Below are positions 31,052-43,688 of a stretch of DNA of 64,000 nt, one piece after another. The notes below the pieces were generated by a model. That model saw only the letters and a list, made by a program, of their open reading frames with translations. It was not told the origin of the DNA and ran no database searches. A program made the position numbers and the translations under genes. Numbering within the stretch: the first letter of the stretch is position 1; each line of letters begins with the position of its first letter. The DNA comes from Hemicordylus capensis (taxonomy: Eukaryota; Chordata; Lepidosauria; Squamata; Cordylidae): assembly GCF_027244095.1 (NCBI RefSeq), contig NC_069662.1, positions 14,410,501 to 14,474,500 of the forward strand, read 5' to 3'.

Positions 31052-34000
31052 GTTTTTTCCCCCAAATTCAATCTTTATTGATTTTAACAATAGTAATATT
31101 ATCATTAACAAATAAACAAAAGTGGACTTCCCACACACATCTCTTCGTGAATCATCAGCTATAAAATTTACCCTTGCTATAATAATAATTCAAAACATAA
31201 ATTTAAACCCTTACAAATACAGTTAGTCTACCCAACCTGCAATTTTTACTAAATTTCAAACCCTGCTGTAAGGTCCATGGTAGGAAAATAGTTCTTTAAA
31301 TACAACAAAAATGGTTTCCAATCTTCTTTAAAACATTCTAAGTTTTGGTCTCTCATCAATGTTGTAAGTTTTGCCATCTCCGCATATTCCAAAAATTTTA
31401 TCAGCCAATCTTCTTTTCAAGGCAGTTCATTACTCTTCCATTTCTGTGCATATATTATTCTAGCTGCCGTAGAAGCGTACATAAAAAATGTTAAATTAGT
31501 TGTAGAAATTACACCTTGTGTTATTCCCAGCAGGAAGGATTCTAGCTTCTTAGGAAATGTCATTTTAAATATTTTCTTTAACTCATTATATATCATATCC
31601 CAATAGGCCTTAGCCTTCTCACAGGTCCACCACATATGAAAAAAAGTACCTTCAGAATGTCCACACTTCCAACATTTGTTTGAAACATTTTTATACATTA
31701 ATGCCAATTTTTTTGGTGTCAAATACCATCTATACATCATTTTATAATAATTTTCTTTTAAAGTATTACATGCAGTAAATTTTAAACCATTTTTCCATAA
31801 TTTTTCCCAGGCTGCCATTTCTATGTTACACCCCACATCTTGAGCCCATTTTATCATTGTTGTTTTAACCACTTCTTCTCTTGTCTCCTCCAGAAGTAAA
31901 AGTTTATACATTTTAGAAACTAATTTTTCATCATTTTCACATAAGTCCTTCTCAAAGTTCGAAGTCTGATCTTCAAATCCAACTTCAAAATCATTCTTAT
32001 ATAACTCTTTCAACTGATGGTATTGAAACCAATCTCTGACCAAATTTTGTACTTCAGTTAAACTTTTTAACTTACAGTCCTTGTCCTGAAAATATAGCAA
32101 ATCCCTATAGGTACCCCAATGCAATTGCATATTTACTTCTTTACGTGATAAAGCTTCAGTCGGAGATACCCATAACGGAGTTTTAGGTTCCAACCATTTT
32201 TTATATTTTAACCACACCCTCATTAAACACCTTCTCACATAATGGTTCAAAAAATCTTTATGTATTTTACTTTTTTCATACCACAGATATGCATGCCATC
32301 CAAACCTTCTATCAAATCCTTCCCAGTCAAGTATTCTAGGGTTTCTTAATGTTATCCATTATTTTAGCCACGTCAAACAAACAGCATCGAAATACAACCT
32401 TAAGTCCGGTAAGGTAAGACCACCTCTTTCCTTTGCATCTGTTAAATTCTTAAAATTAATTCTTGGTCTTTTCCCTTCCCAAACAAACTTAGTTATATCC
32501 TTCTGCCATTGCTTGAAACAAGTTAAAGTATTGATTATAGGAATAGTCTGAAAGAGAAATAACATTTTAAGCAAGACATTCATTTTCACCACTGAAATTC
32601 TTCCCATTCAAGACAAATTCATTTTAGACCATCTTTGTAAATCAATTTTCACTGTATTCCATATTTTAACATAATTATTTGTAAACAACAAAGAATTATT
32701 GTTTGTTAACCAGACCCCCAAGTATTTAATTTTCTTCTCCACTTTCAACTCACTTATTTCAGAGAATCTATCCTTGGAGTTCTGATCCATATTTTTTGTC
32801 AGAACCTTAGTTTTGGCCTTGTTTATATAAAATCCAGCCAGCTGGCCAAATTGTTGTATTTTTTCCAAGAGTCTTCCAATCTTGTCCATTGGATTTTCTA
32901 GAAAAAACACAACATCGTCCGCAAAGGCTCTCAACTTGTAGTCTTGTTTCCCAATTTTGGGGCCATATATTTTATCATCTTCTCTAATACTTCTACAAAG
33001 CACTCCTAGGACCAATATGAAAAGCAATGGGGAAAGTGGACATCCTTGTCTGGTCCCTTTTTGTATTTCACAATTGTCTGATAATTCCCCATTTACAATA
33101 ATCTTAGCATATTGCTCCGAATAAATTGTCTTAATTGCCCTAATAAAGTTGTTGCCAACACCCATTACATCTAATAGTCTCCACATAAATTGCCACGAAA
33201 CATTATCGAAGGCTTTCTCTGCATCCAAAAAAATCATCGCCATCTGTTTGTCATTATGTTTTTCATAATACTCCAGGCATAATCCCTTTTTGTAAGATAT
33301 CATTCATAGTCCATTGAAAAGGCTGTAAAATTTGATCTTTGAATGACTTGTAATACAAAGCTGACAATCCATCAGGTCCTGGGGCCTTGTTGGACTTACT
33401 TTGATTTATTGCTTCTATTATTTCCATGATTTTTATCGGAGCATTCTTAATTTCTATATGTTCCTTAGAAAGTTTTGGAATATTTTTGGTTCTAAGAAAC
33501 TGCTCGATTTTTTTGTCTTCAACTATCTTATCTTTATATAATTCTGAATAATATTTTTAAAATTCAGCTCTTAGTCCCTTTCCATCATAAGAGAGCCCGT
33601 TTTTTGTAAGTATTTTAGATATATAATTTTTTTTCTCTCAGATCTAATTTTCCAAGCTAACAACTTGCCTGGCTTATTTGCGAACTCAAATACCCTTTGC
33701 TTAGCATACTTCAAATTCCGTTCAAATTCATTTGCTACTAACATAGAAAGTTGTTGTAACATTTTGATAGCTTGAGTAACCATCTTCTTATCTTTGGCCC
33801 ATAATAATTCTCTTTCCTTTTTGGAGATCTGCATCAATAATGTCTCTTTTTTCAATCCTCTATGCTTTTTAAAATATGCATTTTGCTGTATGAAAAAACC
33901 TCTCATAACTGCTTTGCTTGCATCCCGGATTATTTTATTGTCCATTCCTTGATTTAAATTCAATTCAAAATAGTCCTTTAACTTCTTTTTGGCTTTCTCC

Positions 34001-35330
34001 ACAACATGTTTTTTTCAAGAGGTACTCATTCAATCTCCAATGAAATGAAGTCGTTCCTTTCTTCTTCCATGTAAAACAAATTGGATTATGATCTGAAAAA
34101 GTCCTGGGTAAAATATCCATTCTTTTCATACATGGTGTAATAGCTTTAGATGTCCAAACCATATCTATCCTTGAATGTGATTGATATCTTTCAGAAAAAT
34201 AAGTATATTCTTTTGCATTTAAATTTTTAATTCTCCACAAATCATAAAGATCCATGTGTTCTGCTAAATCAAAGAATGCTTTAGGAAGTTTACCTTGTAA
34301 ATTCTTTTCCGATCTATCAGATTTTCTGTCCATAGATGTAGAAACAACACCATTAAAGTCTCCCATTATAATCAAATTGACATTCGATAACTCAGCCATC
34401 TTTTGTTCCAAATAGTTATAAAATTCAACTTTCTTTTCATTAGGGGCATAGATTCCAATTATCACCGTTTTAATTCCAGAGATTAAAATTTCCAATGCTA
34501 GTAGCCTACCTTCATCATCTTTGAAAATCAATTTAGGTTCAAATTGTTGTTTGACATAAAATACTACCCCTCTTTTTTTTTTTCCTTATCTAAGGAAACA
34601 AATTCTTGTCCTAGAGCCTTGTTGACCAAAAATTTTCTATCTTTTTTTCTAATATGTGTCTCCTGTAAACACACAATGTCCAAATTTTGTTTCTTAAGAA
34701 AATGAAAGACTCTATTTCTTTTTGCTTTTGTGTTTAACCCATTAATGTTCCAAGAAAGACTCCTATAGTCTCTTAATTTGTAATCCATCTGGTCTAATTT
34801 GAGTTATGTGTTGAGGGAGCTGGATGCTCAGAAGATAAGTTTTTTTTGTATTTCCGCCAGAATTATTGCGCCTTGAGGAGCTCAGTGAATCTATTCTTCT
34901 TGCCCTTATAAAAAAAGGAAACTCCCTCCGGTATTTCCCACCTAAAACGTATTCCATTGGCATTCAAAGCATCTTTCAAAAATTTGTAATCCTTACGTTT
35001 TCTTAGAATTCTGGCTGGTATTTCTTTCAAAAACTTTATCTGCTGGGTTTCAATAATAAGAGCTGTAGCAAAATGAGCCTGAACAATTCACTCATTAATT
35101 GATTTTGAAATAAATTGCACCAAACAGTCTTTAATTTATTTATTCCTTGTAGCAAAATCCAAATTTAAACAAAAAGCTACCTCAATCTGTGGCTCCATCT
35201 CTTCAGCTGTAATTCCCAAAAGTGATGCAAGCTCCTCCCCAAGTAATTTTTTGATGTCTTGGTCAGCTTTTTCTGGAATACCTCTGAACCTTAAAAAACT
35301 CTCTTTTTGTCTTAATTCCAACAATGCCAA
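31052..35330 (-). mobile_element. L1 LINE, 5'-truncated, decayed
   Basis: On the minus strand in order: an ORF1 piece (ESFLRFRGIPEKADQD, 35,330-35,136) and the ORF1 C terminus (ALNANGIRFRWEIPEG, then FYKGKKNRF; about 34,980-34,850). ORF2 follows: endonuclease (LSWNINGLNTKAKR, LDIVCLQETHI at 34,788-34,564; LIIMGDFNGVVS, SRIDMVW, FSDHNPI at 34,531-33,965), reverse transcriptase (FLDAEKAFDNVSW, GTRQGCPLSPLLF, AFADDVVFFLENP at 33,303-32,608) and the C-terminal part with the CWKCGHSEGTFFHMWWTC knuckle (32,250-31,417). Several frame breaks. It is inserted in the spacer block between GAGAGTGCAGGT and TGGGTAGGTAG; no clear target duplication was found. Confidence 0.92.
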
Positions 35331-35333
35331 TGG

Positions 35334-36690
35334 GTAGGTAGACTGAATAATGGTGTTTGGCTGGAGGCCAATTTGGGGTGGGAGCAGGGCCAGATTAAGC
35401 TAGTGTGGGGCCTGTAACATATGTCATAAAGGGGCCCCAAATTTTTAAAATGCACATAAATTTTAAAACATAAGCCAAGGCAATGTTAAGAATTGCTACC
35501 AGGGCTGGACTGGGGGCACTGAGAGGGCAGTGGAAAGTATGTGGGGAGAGAGCCAGGTTTTGAGCAGAATGGCTACCTTAGGGTGGGAGTATTCATTGCT
35601 GCCAAGTGCAGTGGGGCGCAGTCAACATGGAGACCAGGGGTCCCTCGATGGTGTGCGCGTGTGAATGTGCTCACACGGTTTTTGATGTAAGCTCAGTTAA
35701 TTGTAGCTCCTGCACAGGTTGAATCAGGAAGGCCCCACTCTGAATGCACATGGTGCCCACACACTGCCTTGAAACTGTCACTCAAAACAAAACTCATTCG
35801 ACACACAGAGATGAAAAAAATTTAGAGAGAACACCGATGGAGACCAGGCCTCCCAGAAGTGTCGTGTATCAATTGCACATATTGCAATACGTGGTTGGAG
35901 TGCAGAAATGTCAACAAACATGCATGCATACAGATCAGCAATCATGTTCACTGGCCACAGATTTCACAAGTGTTGAGCACACATGAATGGCTGCTGTTCA
36001 TTCTCAGCTCTACGACGGCAGTGGGGATGGAAAGGGGGGTTAATCTTTGAAAGGATGACAGCAGTGCCCTCCACCTTTGACCCAGCTTCTGGAGGGGAAT
36101 ATAGTATTTGTGCATGCATGGAGATGTACCCCCCTCCCAACACACACACATACACACAATGCTTCTGCATATTCCTCCCATCATAATGATAGGCATTTTG
36201 CGAGCCAATAAATCATGCAGCAAGGTGTGCATTGAAGAATGGGGTGGGGTGGGAGGTTGAAAGGAGGGATCACTGTTGTATCAGGTAAAAGGGTTTACCT
36301 TCCTACTTCAGATTTGGAAACATAAACCCACACAGACAGGTCATGCTAAAAACTCTGGTCCTGAAGTCATGACCAAGGAGGAAAAGCAAAAACCATTGAT
36401 GAAAAGGCAGGCAAGTGGGGCAGGTGGAGGGGGGGCGGAGAGGACAACCTCCATCTAAACCATCGGATTCACACAATACATGCCAGAGAGTGAACTGAAT
36501 GAAATTACTACGGTCCAGGACCAGCAGACAGTACCTGCGAACCAACAAATCACAGATACAGGTCAGAGGCAATTTCCATTGTTGGAAAAATAAGGCGGCC
36601 ACCTTTGAGACCCAGATCCTTCTTTCCACACCCCACTAGTCATGATAACAATCCTCAAAGGTCTCTTTCCAGGATCTGCTTACAGAACAA
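35334..36690. repeat. Spacer block, unit 1
   Basis: It starts GTAGACTGAATAATGG with CAGGGCCAGATTAAGC at 35,386 and includes CAGGGCTGGACTGGGGG at 35,501. It continues to AAACCATTGATGAAAAGGCA. It matches 17,889-18,625 and 36,958-37,860. No gene; short frames differ between copies. Confidence 0.55.
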
Positions 36691-38150
36691 CTGTGAGGGG
36701 GGAAATGGCCATGCTCCTTCCTTGGGTGCCGGCTGCCTCCATTCCGTTCAGTTGCTCCACAGCTTGGCACCCACCCAACACCCTGTACTCAGTGAAGGAT
36801 AGCCGGTAGCCTGTTGGGGCCAAGTAGGAAATTTTTGGGTGGCACCAGATTGTCACAAGGCATGGCCTTTTTTGGCCTACTTCTCACTGAGTCCTTTGGC
36901 TTTCAGTCATAGGTTGGCACTGAAGGAACCGTTCACTTCCCAGGAGAGTGCTGGTGTTGGGTAGGTAGATTGAATAACAGTTTTCGGCTGGAGGCCAATT
37001 TGGGGTGGGAGCAGGGCCAGATTAAGCTAATGTAGGGCCTGTAACATATGTCATAAAGGGGTCCCAAATTTTTAAAATGCACATAAATTTAAAAACATAA
37101 ATTATTTACTTGCTTAGTAAAGTCATTCAATTTTTTCATTTGCTATACATACCATAGGATAGCCAAGGCAATGTTAAGAATTGCTGCCAGGGCTGGACTG
37201 GGGACACTAAGATGGCGGTGGAATTTATGCGGAGAGGGTGCCAGGTTTTGAGCAGAATGGCTACTTAAGGGTGGGAGTATTCATTGCTGCCGAGTACAGC
37301 GTGGCACAGTCAACATGGAGACCAGGGTTCCCTTGAAGATGTACACATGTGCATGTGCTCACATGGTTTTTGATGTATGCTCAGTTAATTTTAGATCCCG
37401 CACAGGTTGAATCAGGAAGGCCCCACTCTGAATGCACATGGTGCGTGCACACTGCCTTGAAACTGTCACTCAGAACAAAACTCACGCCACACTCAGATGA
37501 AAAAAAATTAGCAAGAACACCGATGGAGACCTGGGCTCCCAGAAGCGTCGTGTATCAATGGCACATATTGCAAAACGTGCTTGGAGTGCAGAAATGTGAA
37601 CATGCATGCATACAGATCAGCAATCATGTGCACTGGCCACAGATTTCACAAGTGTTGAGCACAACACATGGATACATGAATGGCTGCCATTCATTCTAAG
37701 CTCTACGACTGCAGTGGGGGAGGAAGGGGCTTAATCTTTGCAAGGATGAAAGCAGTGACCTCCACCTTTGACCCAGCTTCTGGAGGGGAATATAGTATTT
37801 TTGCATGCATGGAGATGTACCTGTCTCCATGGAAATACAGCTGCAGCTCGTTCAGACATGTCCTTGTGTGTCTATTCCAGGGGGCCAAGGAACAGCCTTC
37901 CAGGGTTTTTGCGGCCCAAAAGGTTGGGAATGGCGGGGGTGGCAGGCCGGACTGCGGGCACTCAGAGGACGGGGGAATGTTTGTGGGGAGGGTGCTGGGT
38001 TTTGAGCACAATGGGTAATTAAGGGTGGGAATTGGGGCACAGGGGCACCCCGCAGGGTGTGGCGCACCGGAAATATGCCCTGTTGCTAGGAGATCCCCTG
38101 TATTTGTAAAGGGGAATCCAGCTTGCTGGATTCCCATTTACAAGTATACC
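36691..38150. repeat. Spacer block, unit 2
   Basis: GGTGCCGGCTGCCTCCATTC at 36,725 resumes the spacer block; GTAGGTAGATTGAATAACAG at 36,960 starts the second unit. From 37,840 a different tail (CAGACATGTCCTTGTGTGTC, GGGGCACCCCGCAGGG) follows, which is also found at 53,300-53,560 before gene D. Confidence 0.55.
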
Positions 38151-38499
38151 CCTCACCAAGCAAGCCTGTGAGCCAGTTCCATGAATTGGGGGTGGTCCAG
38201 TTCTAAATCAGACTGGCACCCTCCCTCATACACCTTATGAGGACTGGCCTGGTTCATCCTCGGACCACCCCAACAGGCCTGGCTCTGTCTGAGCTAGTTC
38301 GCACAACCCTATTTCTCTCCCTACTTTGTCTACACTAAGCCAGAAGCAAAGCCTGCTTGGAGTCTGCCGTTCCCCAAATCTCATCCTTCCCTAACTTCTC
38401 TGAATGTCCGGTGCACCATTATGGAATATTTCATCCCACTAATTCTTCTACTCTCTTTTCTTTCTAAAGAAGAAAGCAAGAGGGCAAGCAAACAAAGAA
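38151..38499. other. Intergenic stretch, nothing recognised
   Basis: Partly matched by 53,690-53,960 upstream of gene D (CCAGAAGCAAAGCCT, CCCCAAATCTCATCCTTCCC). No coding signal. Confidence 0.45.
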
Positions 38500-38782
38500 A
38501 GGGGAAAGGACAAGTTAAGTTAGTTAGGGCTAGTCTTTTATAGGGTTCAATTTCTGGCTATACCCCTACTAAATGTGCAAAGAGGCACCTTTTAACGTGG
38601 TGCATCTCTTTATTTAGCAGCCCCTATCCACCCTCAGCACAGTAGCTCCAGTGACTCTTGCTGGTGTCTGTCTTATGTTTCTTTTAAGATTGTGAGCCCT
38701 TTGGGGACAGGGAGCCATTTTATTTATTTATTATTTTTCTGTGTAAACAGTCCTGAGCCATTTTTGGAAGGGTGGTATAGAA
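38500..38782 (+). repeat. Interspersed repeat (L2/CR1-tail type)
   Basis: Same family as 3,040-3,345, with GCAAAGAGGCACC, GTGAGCCCTTTGGGGACAGG and a TTTTTGGAAGGGTGGTATAG end. Gene D lacks it at the matching place (near 53,998), so the insertion is specific to the gene C flank or was lost from D. Confidence 0.6.
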
Positions 38783-38832
38783 AATGAATGAATGAATGAA
38801 TGAATGAACGAATGAATGAACGAATGAATGTA
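38783..38832 (+). repeat. (AATG)n microsatellite
   Basis: About 12 AATG units with AACG interruptions, at the tail of the preceding repeat. Confidence 0.95.
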
Positions 38833-39946
38833 ATGTATTTGTTTTACTAATTTACTTTCATTCTCTTTTAATAAATTTGAATTTGTTCACTGAAACCTTG
38901 TTTTGTCCCTTTGTTTTGTTATTAGTTCCATGTCTACCACAGAGGGATAGACATTACAGTAGCAGCCCTAGGCCCGCATCTTGTAACCGTGGTTTCTGCC
39001 ATAACACAGGTCCGGATGATCAAAGACAGCAAGGTTACTGAAAATGAACAAAGGTTCTGCACTATGTCTGAATCCTGAAATTATTATTTTATTTTTACAA
39101 ACTTGGGTAGATTTTTTCTGGACCATGAATCCATTTATATACCACATCTTTGCAGTGGAGCCTAGAAACATTTTCATTCACTGGTTTATTTTCTTTCTGG
39201 GGGATTGACATCTAATAGTCAATTAAGCCCTGCTTTGGGCCATTTTGAGGGAAGACCTTGCTGATGAATGCTAGGATACCCCATGGAAGTGGAAGAAGGG
39301 GAATGTTCTGCCTGACATTTTAGAAGATAGGTCACTTTGCCTATGTAGGACACATTGGCGATCTGTACCCACTCATAATAAAATCAATGAAATATATATA
39401 AATAAAATATAATAAAATAAATCATCTGGACGCATTGACCAGATGCCTCTTACTGCATGTTTCCCTTTCTTCTCACTCAAAGCAAGGCCCAATGACCAGC
39501 AGGCACTTGGGTCCACAAAGTGTTAACTGAATCCTGTTATTGCCTGCTAAACAACAAATATTGTTTAGGAGGGAATAAGAAATGTTCTCGTGGATTGTAT
39601 AGGGACCAGAGGACAGCAGGGAAAGTGTCAATCCACCCTGTAATTATCAAAATCACTATTATTCAGTTCTGCTTCTTGTGGAAGCCCCATGGCTAGCTAG
39701 AGGTCATTTAATGATAAGATAGGTTAATTATAACTCAGTAGCTCATACTAGGACACATTCACTCAGTGTTTTAAGGATTTTAAAGTGCCAGTGTGTGCCC
39801 TAGAACTCAGAAGACGTTAACATGAAACAAACAAGGCTCTGTCAAATGGAATTTCTGTGTTGGTAAAGTTCTTTGTGGGTAGCCTTCTCTAGCTGACAAA
39901 GCAAGTGTACAGCTGGGGTGAGATTCAAAATTTGCAGGAGCTCAGA
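38833..39946. other. Upstream region of gene C
   Basis: Nearly identical to 54,001-55,105 upstream of gene D, so it holds the common 5' flank, any 5' UTR and the promoter. I cannot place a TATA box or transcription start with confidence. Gene B has lost this region. Confidence 0.5.
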
Positions 39947-40140
39947 ATGGTTCGGTTACTACCATTCCTCCTATATCTGCCTACTATTTTCAGCAGGCAA
40001 AGACATCTGCGCAGAATTCAGCACAATTCCAAGACAGGTTCCAGAGAAGACATTACCATTGGGGAATTTGTATCCTTCTTACAGGGTGGTGTGCTTCTAT
40101 TCAACTTTACTGTACCACCAGACAGATCCACAACAGGATA
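39947..40140 (+). CDS. V2R gene C exon 1 (signal peptide, N terminus)
   Basis: 194 bp, donor GTGAGT at 40,141. The hydrophobic start [16 protein letters not shown] is a signal peptide. [18 protein letters not shown] matches the GD-I-IGG block of V2Rs. It ends with TA, which joins T of exon 2 to give Tyr, so the splice reads TTG-YLMPKNYQ. Codon 22 (40,010-40,012) is CGC, Arg. Confidence 0.85.
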
Positions 40141-43100
40141 GTGAGTATTGCATCTTTTGTTTTAATGGTTGTATTGGGTCTTTTAAGTAGGGTTGATCTA
40201 ATGTATGCCTATCTGGTTTAAATTATTCTAGTGGAGATTCATTATCAATGGCAGCTTCTGATATGCCTCACATGGAGGCTGCAGCATCAAAAGTCACAAC
40301 TGTCTCAGGAAGCCAGTTCCAGCTGACAGTTGGTCAGGAGTCATATTTTCAAATTTCCAGTTTTAAATAGCTTTTCTCTATTTTGGTTAGAAGTGGGACA
40401 ATCATCCTCTACTCCTGCTTCCCCTGAGTGGAGGATGTCTTTGAAGCTCTATTAGATAGACAGTCAAAACCTCTGAAAGGACATTTAGCAGCACAGGTAT
40501 AGCTCAACCTTGCCTGGAAAAAGAAACTGGCAGGCATACAGAACAAGGATGCAGAGGGTCATGGAGAAAGCAGCTAAATAGAACTGGTGCAGTAGGGAAG
40601 CAGCAATTTATGAGACCCTTCCCTTCCCCAGGAAGCCCTCTGGGCCACCTGAAAATCTGCACAGCCCTCAGGGAGATATTTTCTGGTGGAACACCTGAAG
40701 AGAGGGCTTTTGGGGGAGGGGGAATGTGCAGAAAATGGCTGCTTCCCTGCTGAGCACGTGCAGTTAGTTAGGAAGTTCTGTTAGATGACTTTCTTGCTGC
40801 ACCACCAAATCCTTTCTCTCTATGTCAGCAACATTACCTGCTGTTTGGGCAAAACCTTTGTGGTTGTCCGTGCTCTGGAGATAGCATTTGTGCTAATGTC
40901 ATAGGTGTTCAGCTGTGTATGCAGGGAATAGGGGACAGAGAGGACCTCAGTCAGGTCTGTCATAATGCTCCCTCTCTCCCCTGCCAAGCAGTTATTATGC
41001 TGGTGTATGGTGGAGGGGTGGAGGTTTGCATCTGGACAGACAATGGATAATACCCACTTTATTCCTCTCCAATGGTTCTTTCCAGATCATGACTCTACTC
41101 CTGCCTCCCCTGAGTGGAGGCTGTCTTTGAAGCTCTATTAGATAGAGAGTCAAAACCTCTGAAAGGAAAATCAGACACACCAATTCTCAGCAGGAATATT
41201 GATTGGTATTGCTACATCTTTCACATTAACCTATGGTCTTAGGAACTCACCCTCATATTGTCCAAATGGAGAGGATGCCACTTTTTCTTTATTAAGGGCA
41301 GTGGCATCTCTAAGACCTCCTTTGTCATACAGCTATATGACAAATGGCGATAGTGGGGTTAAGATCAGTGGTAGAGCATCTTTTTTGCATGCAGTGGGTC
41401 CCAGGTTCAATCCATGACACCTCCAGGTAGGGCTGGGAAAGACGCCAGCCTGGAACTTTGGATAGCCAACACCAGTCAATGTGGACACTACTGAGCAATA
41501 GTCTGACTCGGATTAGAGCAATTTCCTATATCCCTAGGAATTCATGAAGGGGAGCTTTCTCCCAAAGGCTGCATATCAACAATGGGGAAAGATGTACTGG
41601 CTGCATATCTGTATGTCAGAAAAAATATACAGCTGGTCTTAAAGTCATTCAACTATGTTTGCTTGTTTAACACATTTGTATTCTGACCCAAATGCAAGTC
41701 TCTGGGCGGTTTACAACAAAACAATAAAAACAACCAATAAAAAGATTAAAACATTTCATCCATTAAAATTTAAAATGTTAAAACTATTAAAAACACAATC
41801 AACCTATTATATGTTGTCTTCCATACTTGCAAGCAGAATAAATAGAAATGCAATAGACTTGTTTTGCTGATCTATGCATGTAAAACTACATTAAAATCTC
41901 TTTGCAGTTTAATGCCTAAAAATTACCAGCATGTTCTTGCCTTCATCTTTGCAATTCAAGAGATCAACAGGAATGACCATCTCTTACCCAATATCACACT
42001 GGGATTTGAAATCTATGACAATGTTTTCAATCCGCTGAGAGCCGTTGGGAACACTCTGCAGTTCCTGTTCACAGGGCAGGGGAATCCTTTGAATTACAAC
42101 TGTGATGGGAAGCAGCAGCTAGTCCTTGCCATTGGTGGGCTCACCTCCCCAAATTCCATGCAGATGGCCAGTGTCTTCAATACCTACAAGATCCCACAGG
42201 TATGTCTGTTCCTACAGAGGAGTAGCTGTAGTCATTCAGAAATGGCTACGTTCCTGAGGTAGCTCAGTTTGGAAGCAGCTTTTGAGAAGACAAGGCTTCT
42301 TTGTCTGGAGGAGGAAAACGTCTGTTTTCTTTCCTAAAGAAGAAAGCAAGAGGGCAAGCAAACCAACCAACAAGGGGGAAAGGAGAAGGTAAGTTTGTTA
42401 GGGTTAGTCTTTTATAGGGTTTAATTTCTGGCTGTACCCCTACTAATTGTGCAAAGAGGCACCTTTTTGATGTGGTGATTCTCTTTATTTAGCAGAGGGA
42501 GAGTAACTGGCCCGATCCAACGACAGCACAGTATCTTCAATGACTGTTGCTGGTGTCTATATTTCTTTTTAGATTGTGAGCCCTTCAGGGACAGGGATTC
42601 ATCTTATTTATTTATTATTTCTCTATGTAAACCACTCTGGATACTTTTGCTGAGAAGTGTTATATAGATATTTGTTGTTGTTGACTGGCTAGGGGTTCAT
42701 TTTTGACAGGGCAGTTTCAATTTCAGTTTCAGTTGTGCCTAGAGAGAAAATGGGTGGGGATTAGCTACCGCTATGCTCTGAATGTGGCTCTTTTTGGAAG
42801 ACACACTTGAGAACACAATGCTGAGACAAGGGCAGTTTTTCTTTTTGGAGATCTGTGAGCAGGAGTTTGGTAACAGACATCAAATGAGTTTTGTGAGGGG
42901 TTTAGTAGGGAAGTTGCATGTGGGTCCAGAAGTGGTCTCCCTTTATCAGAAACAAGACATCAAGCATGAAAAAGTGAGTACTGCCCCACTTTTGTAACTT
43001 TCCTGGAGCAAGCACTTGATACCTTTAATTAGATGATGATTGCAGCTTAGACCAATCTGTGAAGGAAACAATCTCTATGTCTGCATTCACACAGAACATG

Positions 43101-43640
43101 AAGCCGGAGGTGAAGTGACCTCCAGTTTCAAAAACCGTATGTCTGAATGTGGACAACCACAGTTTCAACAGAAAATGAAGTTGCGGTTTTCCTCCTCTGA
43201 GAGTGATTTGCACTTTTGGTTTGTAATGAGGACCACGACCTGGACAGTTCCACCTGAGGACTTGGAACCACAGTTCCAAACCACAGTTTGTTATATGCAA
43301 ATTCAGCCACTATATTCTAAATTCTAAATAACCAATAAAACCAGTTATGAAGCAAGAATGCCCGCTGAAGAGGGGGTGCCCCCCAGAGTGTGACTATCTG
43401 CCTGAGGTGCAGAAGTTGTGGGTGTGCGTTCGGTGCAAAGAGCTCCTGGCTCAGGTAACAAGTTCAAAGAGCTCCTGGCTCTCAGGTAACAAGTGCATTC
43501 TCTTGAAGCCAAGATGGCGGACCTGGAGAAGCTCAGGAAAGCAGAGAGGTTTCTGAATGAGACCCTCAGGAATGTGATAGAGGCATCCTATTCCCATGCT
43601 GACAGCTCCTCTGCTCTCATAGATGATGATGATGATGATA

Positions 43641-43688
<48 letters not shown>

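Noticed and set aside
39918-40190. Alternative frame through gene C exon 1
   Set aside because: The other frame has the signal peptide start, the GD-I-IGG-like block and a donor phase that fits exon 2. This frame does not join exon 2 in frame.
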